From contig OY776121.1 of assembly GCA_963675135.1 (NCBI GenBank), positions 64,868,265-64,932,264 of the forward strand: a stretch of 64,000 bases of DNA, read 5' to 3'. The stretch's first letter is position 1, and each line of letters starts with the position of its first letter. Source of the DNA: Galeopsis tetrahit (taxonomy: Eukaryota; Streptophyta; Magnoliopsida; Lamiales; Lamiaceae). Positions 10,501 through 20,813 of this stretch are shown here, in pieces. A model generated the notes under the pieces. The model did no database searches. It had not been told where the DNA came from and saw nothing but the letters and a program-made list of their open reading frames with translations. Position numbers and translations under genes: made by a program.

Positions 10501-11295
10501 GAAAATAACATTGAAAAATGTAAATTTTCTGTAACAAAAAAAAATCGAAAAAAAATTGAAAAAAAAAGTCAAAGTTTGACCGGTAAACGGTCAACAGTTG
10601 ACCAGTCAAAGTCCACTCAAGTACACCATGTACGTGAGTGCACAAGAGACACACCCTATATTCAATCACCGTTAATGAGATGATAAAAGTGGTCCATTAT
10701 ATATAGAGATTACAAGAGATACACGAGGAAGTAAATATAAACCATAAATAAAAGATTGCTACCTATAATCTAATATAATATTCCTATAATACATTATACT
10801 ATTCCTATAATATATTATTCTATTATATTATCTAATATTCTCTAATATCCCCGGTCAAGCGAAACTGAGAATGTAAATAGACACGAGCTTGGTACGCAAC
10901 AATTTGAAGCGAGTTTGAGATAGAAACTTTGTGAAGACATCCGCAAAATAAAGCACTTTTGTTGTCATACAACAGGAGAAATAACGGAAATTCAGAATCA
11001 CCAAATAGAGCATGCCAAGTCGCACAAAAGCGGGAAGCAAATGGATCGAAACACCGAAATCCTTTGAAGGACGAACGATGACAAAAAATTAGGCAAGAAA
11101 CACTTGCAAGTTTAATTGAAGCAATTGAACCGAGCAAAAACACGATAGATCAGAGGGATGAAGTCGGCCATGAGCTCTCTGCGGAGAGAGGAAAGTAGAA
11201 GAAAAAAGATGTAGCGTGAAGCTATAGGGAAAATTAAAGTGTAGGGGAGTGTGACTAACACTATATGTGTGAAGACAGTCATGAAGATAACTTGA

Positions 11296-11525
11296 TTGGC
11301 CATGAGAGGGGACGAGGAGACGTGCTCGCTCGAAGAAAAAAAAAAGATTAGGGGTGACGAGGAGACTTGCTCACTCGAGAAGAAGAAGAAGGGGGGACGA
11401 GAAGACTTGCTCGCTCGAGAAGAAGAAGAAGGGGGGACGAGGAGACTTGCTCGCTCGAGAAGAAGAAGAAGGGGGGACGAGGAGACTTGCTCGCTCAAGA
11501 AGAAGAAGGGGGACGAGGAATACAA
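11296..11525. repeat. GA-rich minisatellite, ~42-bp unit
   Basis: Four to five copies of a unit built on 'ggggacgaggagacttgctc' plus 'gctcgagaagaagaagaag'. Diverged copies ('gacgaggga(g/t)ac.agctcgt') continue to about 11775. All six frames are fairly open, so ORFs here are a composition effect. Confidence 0.9.
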
Positions 11526-11827
11526 GCTCGTCAGTGGCGGTTAAAAGCGGCTGGGAGAGGGAACGAGGGAGACCAGCTCGTTCGAGAAGAAGATGGGGGA
11601 CGAGGGATACCAGCTCGTCGGTGACGGCTAAAAGCGACCAAAGGAGGGGGGGAACGAGGGAGACAAGCTCGTTCGAGATAAATAAGACGGTGACGAGGGA
11701 GACCTGCTCGTCGAGGACGCCGAAAAATTGAGAAGAAATGGGAAGGAGCAAGGCGGCGACGAGGGATACCAGCCCGTCGGAGACGCCGAAAAAATAGGGA
11801 GGAGGAGAGAAGAGTTTCAGTGTATTA

Positions 11828-11838
11828 GACTGATACCA
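11828..11838 (-). promoter_or_regulatory. Primer-binding site (minus strand)
   Basis: Minus-strand TGGTATCAGTC adjoining the LTR end CA. Its first nine bases are the usual primer site complementary to the initiator methionine tRNA in copia elements. Confidence 0.7.
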
Positions 11839-12236
11839 TGTGAAAATTATATTTAGGTAAAGTCTAGTATGCACTCGAGTGCATGCTGTGCACCTTAGTC
11901 CATGTGCACTTTTCAGTTTACTGACTTACACTTTTTGTAAATGGTATTGCACTTTTCAATTATTTACTAAAAATATTATTATACAGTTTAATAATTGAAA
12001 AGTGCAACACCATTTACCAAAAAGTGCAACATGGACTAGGGTGCACAACATGCACTCGAGTCCATAGCAGACCAATCCTTATATTTAATCACCGTTAATG
12101 AGATGATAAGAGTGGTCTATTAAGAATTACAAGAGATATACAAGGAACCATAAATAAAAGATTGCTCTAATATACTATTTCTATAATACATTATAATATT
12201 CCTATAATATATTATTCTATTATATTCTCTAATACA
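11839..12236 (-). repeat. 5' LTR of the small copia-like element
   Basis: On the minus strand it starts TGTATTAGAGAATATAATAG and ends TTTTCACA beside the primer site. It contains a 223-bp MITE. Confidence 0.65.
11856..12078. mobile_element. Mutator-like MITE, 223 bp, in the 5' LTR
   Basis: Exact 9-bp duplication ttatattta at 11847-11855 and 12079-12087. Inverted arms share 'tgcactcgag' and 'gtgcac'; the ends are GGTAAAGTC and, inverted, GGATTGGTC. Confidence 0.75.
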
Positions 12237-12877
12237 TCAAAACTTAGAGAATATTATAGAGTATTTTTTTTCTTTTTAAATCTCTTTCTAAATATTACCT
12301 AAAAAATCTCTAATTTCTATCTTCCCCTCCCTCCTCCACCATTACCGCAAAAAAAAAAAAAAAAAAAAATCCATCCCTAGCCACCAGGCTCATTCCCTAA
12401 AACAGAACCCCATCATTTTCGTACTGTCCATATTTTTTTTTCTCTAGGTATTTAAGGAAAAAATTGATACATTACTAGTATCGAAAATATATTTTATTAT
12501 CGATAATAGTGTATTTTTGATAAACTATTGCAAACTGATTTATAGAAAATATGACAGTTTTTTTAATTTGAGATTTTTATTAAACTTTGACATTGTTTAG
12601 ATAGAGTTGACGGCACACAGATGATAGATGGCGACGACTACCATTAAAGTTAGAGTTTGAATGATAAGGGGAGTATATTTAGTAGTGTGGTGCATGTAAT
12701 AGTGGTACTCTTTCTTAAAGGCATTTTAAATTTTTTACATTATTATTAAATTAAAAAATAGGAGAGAGAGTGCGGTTAACAAAGATGGAGGTGTTAATAA
12801 CCGTACCCATTGCAATGTCCTTGCTAATGGGCTGTGACATTTGCCATTTTGGGTTCAAATTGGTGACGTTCAAATAT
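12237..12877. other. Intergenic sequence, no gene seen
   Basis: AT-rich, with a 24-A run at about 12346-12369. I see no coding region or terminal repeat in it apart from the 9-bp duplication of the next element at its right edge. Confidence 0.5.
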
Positions 12878-13969
12878 GGGTTTCACTATATGCACCTCCA
12901 TTTCGGAGAGATGCACTCCCCCAATCAATTTATTAATTTAATAAAAGTGTAAAACCCCCAAAATACCCTTCATTAAAATTCAGCCTACTAAATGCACCCT
13001 TCGTACTGAACGCACCTCTACTGTCATTTCTTTCCACAAACCAAACTTCCGGCCAACGTCACCATTTTTTCCATAGTAAGAAATCAAAAAAATTCAAAAA
13101 ATCAACCATAAAACACCATTATCAAACCTTTTTTTTTTGCCTAAAAAAAACATAGAAAAACTAACAATTCTAAAAAAGAATTCGTCAGACCAGTGCCGAC
13201 TATATATCATCCCGTCGACGACATTTTGTCGACGGGAGAATATATGGTCGGCCAACAAAGGTCGATCGACATTGTAATGTCGACCACATACACTCTCGTC
13301 GACAATATTTTGTCGACGGAAAGATACATGGTCAACATTATAGTGTCGAAAAAAAAGGGGTTTTCTGCTTTGGGCGGACAAACCTGTGGAGTGGCTGGGC
13401 TGGGGCCGTCGGCGACGAATTGGGAGAGAGGGAAGGGGCGGCCGCTGTAGAACATTTTTTTAAAGGGTGGTGGGGCGGGGGCACCATGGCAGGGGGTGGA
13501 GGGGGGAAAATGGAGGGGAGATAGGAGAGAGGTAGGGGGCGGCCGCGGCGGTCCATCGCGGCCGCTACTGCATTCTTTTTTTTTTTTTTTACAGAGTAGG
13601 GGCGGCGGAGCTCTGGCAGTGGGTGGGGGAAAAACCAGAAAATCGGAGAGAGGGAGAGGAGGCCGTCGCGGTCGCTCGCGGCCAACGGACGGGGAGGCCT
13701 TCGCGTCCGAGGGAGGGGGAGAGGGAGGCAAGGGCGCGGCGGGGTCGGGGCCGCAGCGGCGGGGGCGGTGGCTAGGAGAAATGGAGGTGGGAAGGGGAGA
13801 GATGAAATGTAAGAAATTAAGGTTTTTAGTAGAAGGGTGTGGTTAGTAGTAAATATTATAGAGAAAGGGGTATTTAAGACATTTCGAAGCGGGTGCCATC
13901 TATTTTTGGTGTGGTGTATTAATCGGGGGAGTGCATCTCTCCGAAATGGAGGTGTAAATAGTCAAACCC
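12878..13969. mobile_element. Non-autonomous Mutator-like element with GC-rich interior
   Basis: Inverted ends of about 50 bp: GGGTTTCACTATATGCACCT at the left, and inverted at the right GGGTTTGACTATTTACACCT, continuing with the same 'ccatttcggagagatgcact'. A perfect 9-bp target duplication ttcaaatat lies at 12869-12877 and 13970-13978, diagnostic of Mutator. The interior 13380-13800 is strongly GC-rich, unlike its surroundings, which suggests a captured genomic fragment (Pack-MULE style), although no gene is recognised. Its right half is repeated at 47949-48528. Confidence 0.9.
13197..13347. repeat. Cluster of GTCGAC palindromes
   Basis: Three back-to-back short hairpins: 'ccgtcgacgacattttgtcgacgg', 'gtcgatcgacattgtaatgtcgac' and 'cgtcgacaatattttgtcgacg' each carry GTCGA-type arms around an AT-rich spacer. 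They lie just left of the duplicated segment. Confidence 0.75.
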
Positions 13970-13978
13970 TTCAAATAT

Positions 13979-14219
13979 CTTGCGATTTATTTCTTTACTT
14001 GACTCTATAAAATAAATCTTAGATATTTTGCTTTGAAAGTCTCCATTTTTTTTATATAAAAATAATAAAATAAATACCTTATTCATTTCAAATGTAATTA
14101 ATTAATTACTGTAAATAATAATGCATTTAATTCTATTAAATTAGACAAATTAAATACATTCAAGTAATTATCATGCACGCTAATTACTAATAATGTGCAC
14201 TTATTATTATTATTTTTAA
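13979..14219. other. AT-rich spacer
   Basis: Between the Mutator element and the Helitron 3' end; present in both copies (48538-48777). No feature seen. Confidence 0.5.
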
Positions 14220-15199
14220 CTAGTATTTCACCCGTGCGATGTACGGATTAAAAATATTAACATTATTAGTATAGAATTAATATTGTAATACTATTAATAA
14301 ATATGTTATAGTTATATAAATTGAAGTAATGAGCTTAATTTAAATTGTCAACTTAATATAAATTGAAGTAATGAGCTTAATTTAATTTGTCTAATTCACT
14401 TCAATGATGTTTTCTATAAAAATATAAATATTATAATAATAAAATTTGCGAAGAATTTACTTTTTTTAGGGTGTGCAAATTATTAGACATCCTCTCAAAA
14501 AAAATTATTGAGACATTTGAAAAATAAAGTGTACAATTAATCAATATATAAACTAAAATATAATCGAAATTTAAAATACAAAAAAAAAAAAAAAAAAAAA
14601 GGTCAAAACTATATAAACTAAAATATAATTGAAATAAAATCTTGCGAATTTTCAATGCATGACTCAAATATACATAATTTACATAGCAAATTTGATTAAA
14701 GAACATAAAAATAGTATCCAAATTCGATCCAAATTAAAGAAAAGTTGTAACAATTTTCTATTCACTGAAATTATCAAGTGGAAAAAAAATATCAATCCAA
14801 CCCAAGTAGTCATTGATAAATTCCAAGAGAAATGTACAAATATCGAAAGAAAACTCCCAAAATTGAAGCCTCCGTTGTTGAATGGATAATCCAGACGAAG
14901 CTGTTAAATCTTCAATAAATGCCAAAGTATCAAAACTCAAACCAACTTTTAATGTGTTCAAAATGATGATAAAATTGGAGAGAGTGAAGGGCAGAAGAGA
15001 ATGATGTTAAATACATGTTTTTATAATTCGTTGTTAAAATTTAAATTATAGTAAATAAGCAGTAAAAAACACAAGCCACTGAAGAAACATACCTTTTTGT
15101 TATCAGACAAAAACCACTATATTGATATAAGAAATTCAATTCAAGTGGTGACAGGTAGCATGAGAGATGCCACAATGAGAAAATAAGGATTACATCATG

Positions 15200-15480
15200 A
15201 ATGCTTGAAAATGATTAAAGATCCAGTAGTTTTCGTGGGTTTGAAACCCATTCAGCATAGGTGCCATTCCTGCTGCTGTCATCCTTCACTAATACCCAAC
15301 TCCACGTTCTTGCGTTGAACTCCCACATCATCCTCTCGAAGCCTATTTCCTTGTTTTTGAAGATATGATCATTTCGCCATTTTCATATTAACCAAACTAT
15401 CTCGTTCCAAATACAAACAACTAGCTTGGACCCCCTTTTTCCTTTGAATATTCGGCTGTGACTCAAAAAATTTGCAAGCG
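15200..15480 (-). pseudogene. LINE ORF2 C-terminal fragment
   Basis: Minus-strand translation contains KWRNDHIFKNKEIGFERMM and WSWVLVKDDSSRNGTYAEW. These fit the region just before the end of plant LINE ORF2 proteins ('W..RN...F.......W.W'). It carries at least one stop. A copy lies at about 49760-50040. Confidence 0.6.
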
Positions 15481-15506
15481 GCTTAGATTGGATTATGGTA
15501 ATAACT

Positions 15507-15613
15507 ACATATTCTAGAATCGTTGAGAGTTTCTACCTTATTAAAATAAGTACCTAAATAAGGAGTATTTGATTTATCAATGAGGCAGAAACTCTCAACG
15601 ATTCTAGAATATG
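15507..15613. repeat. ~32-bp inverted repeat
   Basis: 'acatattctagaatcgttga...gagtttctac' and its near-perfect complement flank about 40 bp. The right arm and its downstream sequence resemble 17670-17840, a diverged dispersed copy. A counterpart lies at about 50068-50173. Confidence 0.75.
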
Positions 15614-17048
15614 TATTTTGTAAATCCAAAACAAAGCGAAAAATTGTTCAGAAAAACTAAAGAACTAACATGTGTGCGAAGAATTTATAGAAAATACATG
15701 TAATCCTTATGAGGTTAATCAGTACAATAAACTCCCGACATTCACATCATCACATACAACTAAATTAAATATATAGACAAAACAATATCATAATCTATAA
15801 AAGAATACAAAAAGGAGGGGGTTATCAATAATTGTATAAGAAGTTGAGATAGATCAAGAGTAGCTTTGTTCATACCAGACATCTATGGCTTCAGCTTCAA
15901 ATATTCTGATCGTACAGATTTGCGTTGGTTGGTAGCTATATTTCTAACGCTCCAAAAATAGAGGAGTGCCATTGTCCCTTGGGTGCGACACGGGTGCGCG
16001 ATATGTACCATTGTTCTGATGGACTCAGAAGTTTTCAAGTAGTGAGTCTGAGCAGTGCGGCGGCGATGATTCTGCAGATGCCCAATTTAGGGGGTGTTTG
16101 CTAACTTTAATCCCTCCACCCAGCCGTTTCTGAAAATTTGATAAATAAAAACAGTGTACAACTTTAACCATACACTTGTATCTGAATTAAGCATACATTA
16201 AAATTTTATTGAACAAAAGCAGACAAAAAACTGATAGCAAACCATACACCAATATGCCAAGGCTCAATATCAAGACAGATGTATGTTTGAAACTCAAACC
16301 TGTTTCCAGGAATGATGGCAGCATCAGTTTGAATGTTTTATGTCTCTGTTCAGACCACTAATCACCCAAACAGTAAGCATGTGATCAAAACCAAACAGAT
16401 TCCAGATTGTTAGGCACTGTTTACCCAATTTCAAAGAAGATGATGACCAAAAACCTTCATAGCCTTCAACCTGTTAAAAAAAAGATCATTGTGTAAATTT
16501 CATATCAATTCGTTCATAATTTCTTGGACCATTTCCTTCATGAACCTACACATTTATAACATTTTTTTTCTTTTAGGAAGTGGAAAAGAAATGTGGAGCT
16601 TATCTATTTGTAACAAACAAAGAACATAAAAGCAATGAAGTGTTTCCAGACATCTCAATTCATTAAATTCCAAACCAAACACATGTCTCATTTCAATCAA
16701 TGAACAAAAAAAGTACTTAAAGGAATGAATATTTGTTGAGATTTTGAGACATAGAGAACTCTTTTTCTATAAAAAAAAAATCCAAAGAACTCCCATAGTC
16801 AAGTATAGAATAATTGAGAGAAAAGGAGAATGCAATAATCAAAGCCAAAATGAGATACATATCCTTCTAAAACTTTGTATTGCACAATCCAAATAGCTTT
16901 GAAGGACATGTGTAAATCAAGTCCCAAAAAGAATATACACATCAGAGAGCCAAACGAAAAGATCATTTCAAATGAAAGGTTTCTAGCAAACATCTATAAT
17001 ATCCACTAATAATCAGAGTAACAAAAACAATTTCATGCCATAAGTTAC
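15614..17048. other. Helitron interior without recognised coding sequence
   Basis: Contains possible splice-like signals, such as a pyrimidine-rich AG on the minus strand near 16473, but no exon I can name. Probably captured introns or UTRs. Confidence 0.4.
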
Positions 17049-17370
17049 CTTGATCAGACCTGCCAAACAGTGTACATCAGTGCCCCCAGAAACCACACCT
17101 CTGTTCAATTAGTCTCGTACAAACTCTTCCTGGTTGTTTCCAGCAGTTATTCTGAAAATCTCTTCAGCCTGTAAATTTGTTTCCATTGTGAAAAGGTTTG
17201 ATAAAAAAACTTAAAGAAAGCAAGAAACTTGAGTTCTTTTGCATGTGGGTAAATACCTGAAGGCCACCCAGAGAATACAAATGCCTTTGCATGAGCATGA
17301 GGATAGTTGGAATGATATTGCCTCGGAGATCATATGAAAGCTGCATTGATTCTGTAAAAACTCCAAATTG
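17049..17370 (-). pseudogene. Captured RopGAP exons (Rho-of-plants GTPase-activating protein)
   Basis: Two minus-strand exons with proper GT-AG borders: about 17370-17257, reading FGVFTESMQLSYDLRGN and IIPTILMLMQRHLYSLGGLQ; and 17168-17049, reading AEEIFRITAGNNQEEFVRD, a stop, then LNRGVV and DVHCLAGLIK. These match the start of the RhoGAP domain of plant CRIB-type RopGAPs ('TESMQLSYD.RGN..PTIL', 'EGIFRI......EE..R..LN.G', 'DVHCLA.LIK'). The TAA at 17111-17109 falls where the family has Gln or Glu. No flanking RopGAP exons were found, so this is a captured fragment, not an old gene copy. Copy 2 at 51610-51931 shares the stop. Confidence 0.85.
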
Positions 17371-18287
17371 TGGCACTGTTCATGGATACCCAAATCAATG
17401 AGTAAGGAGTATACTGTATACCAATATAATTTTTCGTAATGTTGAATTATTGAAAAATATGTGAAGAAAATTCAAGAAAATTCTGCATAGCTACAAAAAT
17501 GTTGGCTCGTACGAAGCATTGTCACTAAATTACCCCTCTAGAGAATTTACTTTTTTATGGCATCATTGTCGTCACATTTTTTTACTGTAGACACCATGGC
17601 ATCTGAACTATGATCAGTCATCATTAGAAGCAAAATTGCTACACAATCAGTTATCTATTATACATATTTAGTTTATCAATGAAGTAGACACTCTCAATGA
17701 TTCCAGAATAGATATTCTGTAAATCGAAAACATAGCAAAGAATTGGTAAAAAGAACTGAAGAACTACATGAGGGTAAAGAATATACAGAAAATACATGTA
17801 TTCCTTATGAGATTTATCTGTATAGTATTATAAACTTCCAACATTCTTTTTCAAAATAGGGTTTTGCACCTGGTTGTAGAGCTCATTTACTGTACTATCT
17901 TTTTCAAAATGGAGTTCTCAGTATTTTGTGCCCAACATTAAAGAGGAAGAAGAGAATGGTGATAGGTTCTACTCTATATTACTCCTCTTGGCAAAAGAAA
18001 AATCAAAGACCTATAATTTGAAGAGCTTGCTTTCTAAGAAAGCCAAAAGCCTTCACGAAAAATGGAAATGAGCAGTATTTTGTTAACTTAGAAGGCGTGC
18101 AAAGGTATAAAATATAATTTTCCAAAAATAGTATGTGAAATGGGCGGGAAACTATTTTTAGTATACTGCTTATATGAAAAAAGGATATGCCAAGCCATCA
18201 CAATGATCATAGCCTACCAATAAAGTGAACAGACAGATAAACATTTATCAGAATGCGCAGGAGATTTAAAATGAACAATGAACTCAC

Positions 18288-18696
18288 TTTTGAAATTCTT
18301 TTGGCAAATCAAATGACCCAATCTTCTTGTGTTGTTTTAGAGTGTTTGGATCCATTTAGCGCTCGAGTACGACCAACACTGGAAGTACCACCTTTTTGGA
18401 CATAATTATCGAGAAGTATCGTATTCTCAATCTTCATGCTTTTAGACCCCTGCATGTATTTCTGAGCTGAATCGCAATGTCGGAAAAGCTTGTGCAAAAC
18501 CCGATCAATTGTGCCTTCCCTATCAGAAACCTGTATTGTGAACTTAAAAAGAAGAAGCATAGTTAACCTGATTTTTAGTTAAGGCACGGGTTGAATAGAT
18601 AGACCAAGTGAGGAGTGACATCGACACCATTGGGTAGCAAATTTCCAAAAACAGGGTGAGATAGCTTCAAGTACACATGCTCATTTGCTCCATCAT
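18288..18696 (-). pseudogene. Captured RNase P/MRP subunit POP4 (p29) exons
   Basis: Minus-strand exons at about 18696-18568 (NEHVYLKLSHPVFGNLLPN) and 18530-18288 (VSDREGTIDRVLHKLF, SAQKYMQGSKSMKIENTILL, DNYVQ). After TRALNGSKHSK a one-base shift continues as HKKIGSFDLPKEFQ. The order and wording fit the N-terminal half of plant POP4, a protein subunit of RNase P and RNase MRP for tRNA and rRNA processing. Splice borders are intact, but the frameshift and the absence of the C-terminal domain make it a fragment. It lies upstream of the RopGAP fragment on the same strand, as in gene-capturing Helitrons. Identification is from remembered family motifs. Confidence 0.65.
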
Positions 18697-19486
18697 CTGT
18701 GAAATAAGACATTGTTAAAACATCTATATAAAATCAAGCCTATATACATTTGTCCACTACAAATAACCCAATTGTCCACGACTCTTCTCTAAAAAAAAAA
18801 AAACATAAACAAAAAAATAAAATGGTGTTCTTTATGCTCTGTTTAAAATCCACAAAACACAGAAGAAAAAACAGAACTGTACTCCGAAACCTAAAATTAA
18901 ATTTAAAACACCCATCAACTATCTAGGAACTTAAATCCAGAAATAAGGGAAACCATACTCACTGATGTTGTCTACATCTCAATATTCCATAGAAAGGCGA
19001 TGTCAATCCAACTTCAACGATTTACTACAACGAAATTTCAGAGATTTTGACGGCCTAATTTTCTCCAATAAAAATAGAATACAAAAAATTCTGCCGTCGT
19101 CTTCTCTGATACAACGGCGGCAGCAGCCCATGACTTTGTATCCGGCGGCGGCGCGCGACATGGAAACAATAGGTAGCAGACGCAGATATGTATTCAGGGT
19201 CGTGACCTAGAGTGCGGTGATGTGATGCGAACCGTCCGACGGAAGAAGGAGAGTGCTGCCGCCATGGGGCCCCGTGAATGTCGGCGCAAGTTGTAGATGG
19301 GGCGGAGTGAGAGATTCCCGGCGCAGGGAAATCCACAGCCGGAAGAGGCTGCCAGTCAGATTTCAGGGCCTGGACATGGCCGGCCGACCGCCGACGTTGT
19401 AAGGAGAGAAGACGACGGCTACGCGATTGACTGTGTAACAAAGAGAAGATTTGTTATATGAAAACCCTAGACTGAGTGAAGAAGAG
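18697..19486 (-). other. Possible captured 5' region (GC-rich, RR-rich frame)
   Basis: The 19090-19440 part is GC-rich compared with the AT-rich Helitron and has a long but low-complexity minus-strand frame (Arg/Ser/His-rich) that differs little between copies. It ends with a donor-like CATCA|GTGAGT near 18963. I read it as promoter, UTR or first exon captured with POP4; the protein itself is not credible. Confidence 0.35.
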
Positions 19487-19789
19487 GCTATCGATGCATA
19501 CACATCCTTTTTCCAGCAGAGGTCGTATGGTGATGATTCCTATTTCCAGCCGAGGTCGTATAGAGATGATTCAATTTCGAATCTTGGATTAAATGTGAAT
19601 GAAGATGAAACGAAGGAGGCTGCTTCAAGTTCTTATCAGCCGACAAGAATCCGAAATGGCCTTATGCAATATTACCAGTCTTTAGCCATCCTTGTTCCTA
19701 TACTTCTGTTTTTTTGTTTTGTTTCTGGAATCGTAGGTGGTTTTGCGAGTTTGTTTTTTTGGTGTTCATTCTATAATTGTAAAATGTAA
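19451..19789 (+). other. Open frame with a hydrophobic C-terminus, start missing
   Basis: No ATG begins this frame. It contains a small internal duplication (QQRSYGDDSYF / QPRSYRDDSI) and a hydrophobic segment (SLAILVPILLFFCFVSGIVG) near the end. The 5' part lies in duplicated sequence; the rest is copy-1 specific. It could be a last exon or a chance frame. Confidence 0.2.
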
Positions 19790-20396
19790 TCTGCATTTCC
19801 AGCCCTCAATCAAGCTATGCAATGTTATTTTTTAAAAGTGTGTTTATTGTTAGATTTATTTGATGAATTTACTGGAATTTGTTGGAATTTAAAAGAATCG
19901 ACGATTGTTAGTGAAATTGGGGAAGATTACAACTTAAATTTCATTAATTCTGATAAGTAAATTCCTTTGATAAGAATTGGGGATTTTTCAAAAGATGTTA
20001 ATTTGTATTAATTTGGTTAAGTTATGAAATTTTTCAAAAGATGTTAATTTGGGAATTTTTACAAGTGAAAGATTGTAATATGTTTCGTTCGATTAATTTG
20101 ATAAATTTTTCAAACAAGATTACATCAAAAAATTGGTGTTAGTCGCTTTAATTGTGTTGTTAATTTAATTGCTTATCTTACAAAACACAATAAATAAAGT
20201 AAACCGACTCATTAATAGCAAAATACCATTTCATTACTCATGGCGAATTTACATTGCAAAATGGCGGGGAATATTACATCCCACAATGACAAAAAAAAAA
20301 AAAACAAAAAAAAAAAACAAAGATAAACATAAACTTAAACAAACACCTAATTAGTAGTAGATAAACTTAACCATCATTCTAATCACCACCACCACC

Positions 20397-20744
20397 CTAA
20401 ACGCTGCCTTCCATATCGCCTCCGCCGCTACCGCCACCGACACCGCCACCGCCACTTTCTTGATCTCGAACAATTGAATCGGAGAGCACAATCACTGGAA
20501 TTTCCTTGACCTTATGAGCTTCAACAAAGAACTCATAAATCCTATGCAAGGGATCCTCGTCCAGGATCACATTGCTCAATGATTGTGGTGTGCAGTGAAA
20601 CAACAATCTCTTCATAAAAAGCTTCACTTCATCTTTGAGTTCTTCGTGTTGCCTCTTTGTGTACTCGTACATTGACAAGAGACCTTTCGGGGAGGAAGGC
20701 ACAAACTCTTGAAACTGGCCTGACTTTGAAGGTGTTCTTGCCAT
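20397..20744 (-). CDS. 115-aa hypothetical protein with Gly-rich tail
   Basis: Product starts MARTPSKSGQFQEFVPSSPK, has a charged helical middle (YEYTKRQHEELKDEVKLFMK, LHRIYEFFVEAHKVKEIPVI) and ends in a Gly-rich tail (GGGGVGGGSGGGDMEGSV). An ATG 48 bases further up (20792) is in frame, but a good TATA box (TATAAATA, 20813-20806) puts transcription start near 20780, so the 20744 start is preferred. I do not recognise the family. It sits in the block unique to copy 1, next to the MULE's small gene and on the same strand, so it might be MULE cargo. Confidence 0.5.
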   Translation of the reverse strand: MARTPSKSGQFQEFVPSSPKGLLSMYEYTKRQHEELKDEVKLFMKRLLFHCTPQSLSNVILDEDPLHRIYEFFVEAHKVKEIPVIVLSDSIVRDQESGGGGVGGGSGGGDMEGSV

Positions 20745-20805
20745 TTGGGAGGGTTTAGAATTGAGGATGGATGTAGGGATGAATGAAAACACAAATGGCT
20801 AAGGG

Positions 20806-20813
20806 TATTTATA
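20806..20813 (-). promoter_or_regulatory. TATA box of the 115-aa gene
   Basis: Minus-strand TATAAATA about 65 bases upstream of the preferred ATG. Confidence 0.55.

Larger units (their letters stand above)
9736..10655. mobile_element. Mutator-like MITE in the 3' LTR
   Basis: Long inverted arms at about 9757-9823 and 10566-10632 (sharing 'caacagttgac' and 'aagtccactcaagtacacca' in opposite orientation). Flanks ttatattga (9727-9735) and ctatattca (10656-10664) look like a decayed 9-bp target duplication. It occupies the same LTR site as the MITE at 11856-12078. Confidence 0.55.
9719..10848 (-). repeat. 3' LTR of the small copia-like element, swollen by insertions
   Basis: Ends correspond to the 11839-12236 LTR, but this one holds a MITE (9736-10655) that is itself enlarged by a nested Stowaway and a tandem array. 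Confidence 0.6.
9719..12236 (-). mobile_element. Small non-autonomous copia-like LTR element, minus strand
   Basis: The sequence around 10660-10848 recurs at 12085-12236 as direct repeats (shared 'aatcaccgttaatgagatgat' and 'attcctataatatattattc'). On the minus strand, TGGTATCAGTC at 11838-11828 directly follows an LTR ending ...TTTTCACA, matching an initiator-tRNA primer site. The interior is about 1 kb and lacks pol. Flanking bases catcc (9714-9718) and catca (12237-12241, if the LTR begins TATTAG) could be an imperfect target duplication. Confidence 0.65.

Noticed and set aside
11112..11874. Several overlapping 80-167 aa ORFs on both strands
   Set aside because: They arise from the GA-rich minisatellite; peptides are low-complexity and frames are open by composition.
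13207..13846. 115-174 aa ORFs in the GC-rich Mutator core (and 47823-48405)
   Set aside because: Interrupted by poly-T runs translated as FFFF/KKKK, Pro/Arg-rich and differing between copies by frameshifts; no family resemblance.
16799..16993. 64-aa minus-strand ORF identical in both copies (51360-51554)
   Set aside because: Identity reflects the recent duplication; no start context, domain or homology seen.
19055..19441. 128-aa Arg/Ser/His-rich ORF (also 53618-54004)
   Set aside because: No recognisable domain, reads like GC-rich UTR/promoter sequence upstream of the captured POP4 exons.
19470..19486. Helitron 5' end at the point where the two copies diverge
   Set aside because: Minus strand would begin T|TCACTCAG, not A|TC; the A|TC with AT-rich start at 34902 fits better and joins through the MULE target duplication.
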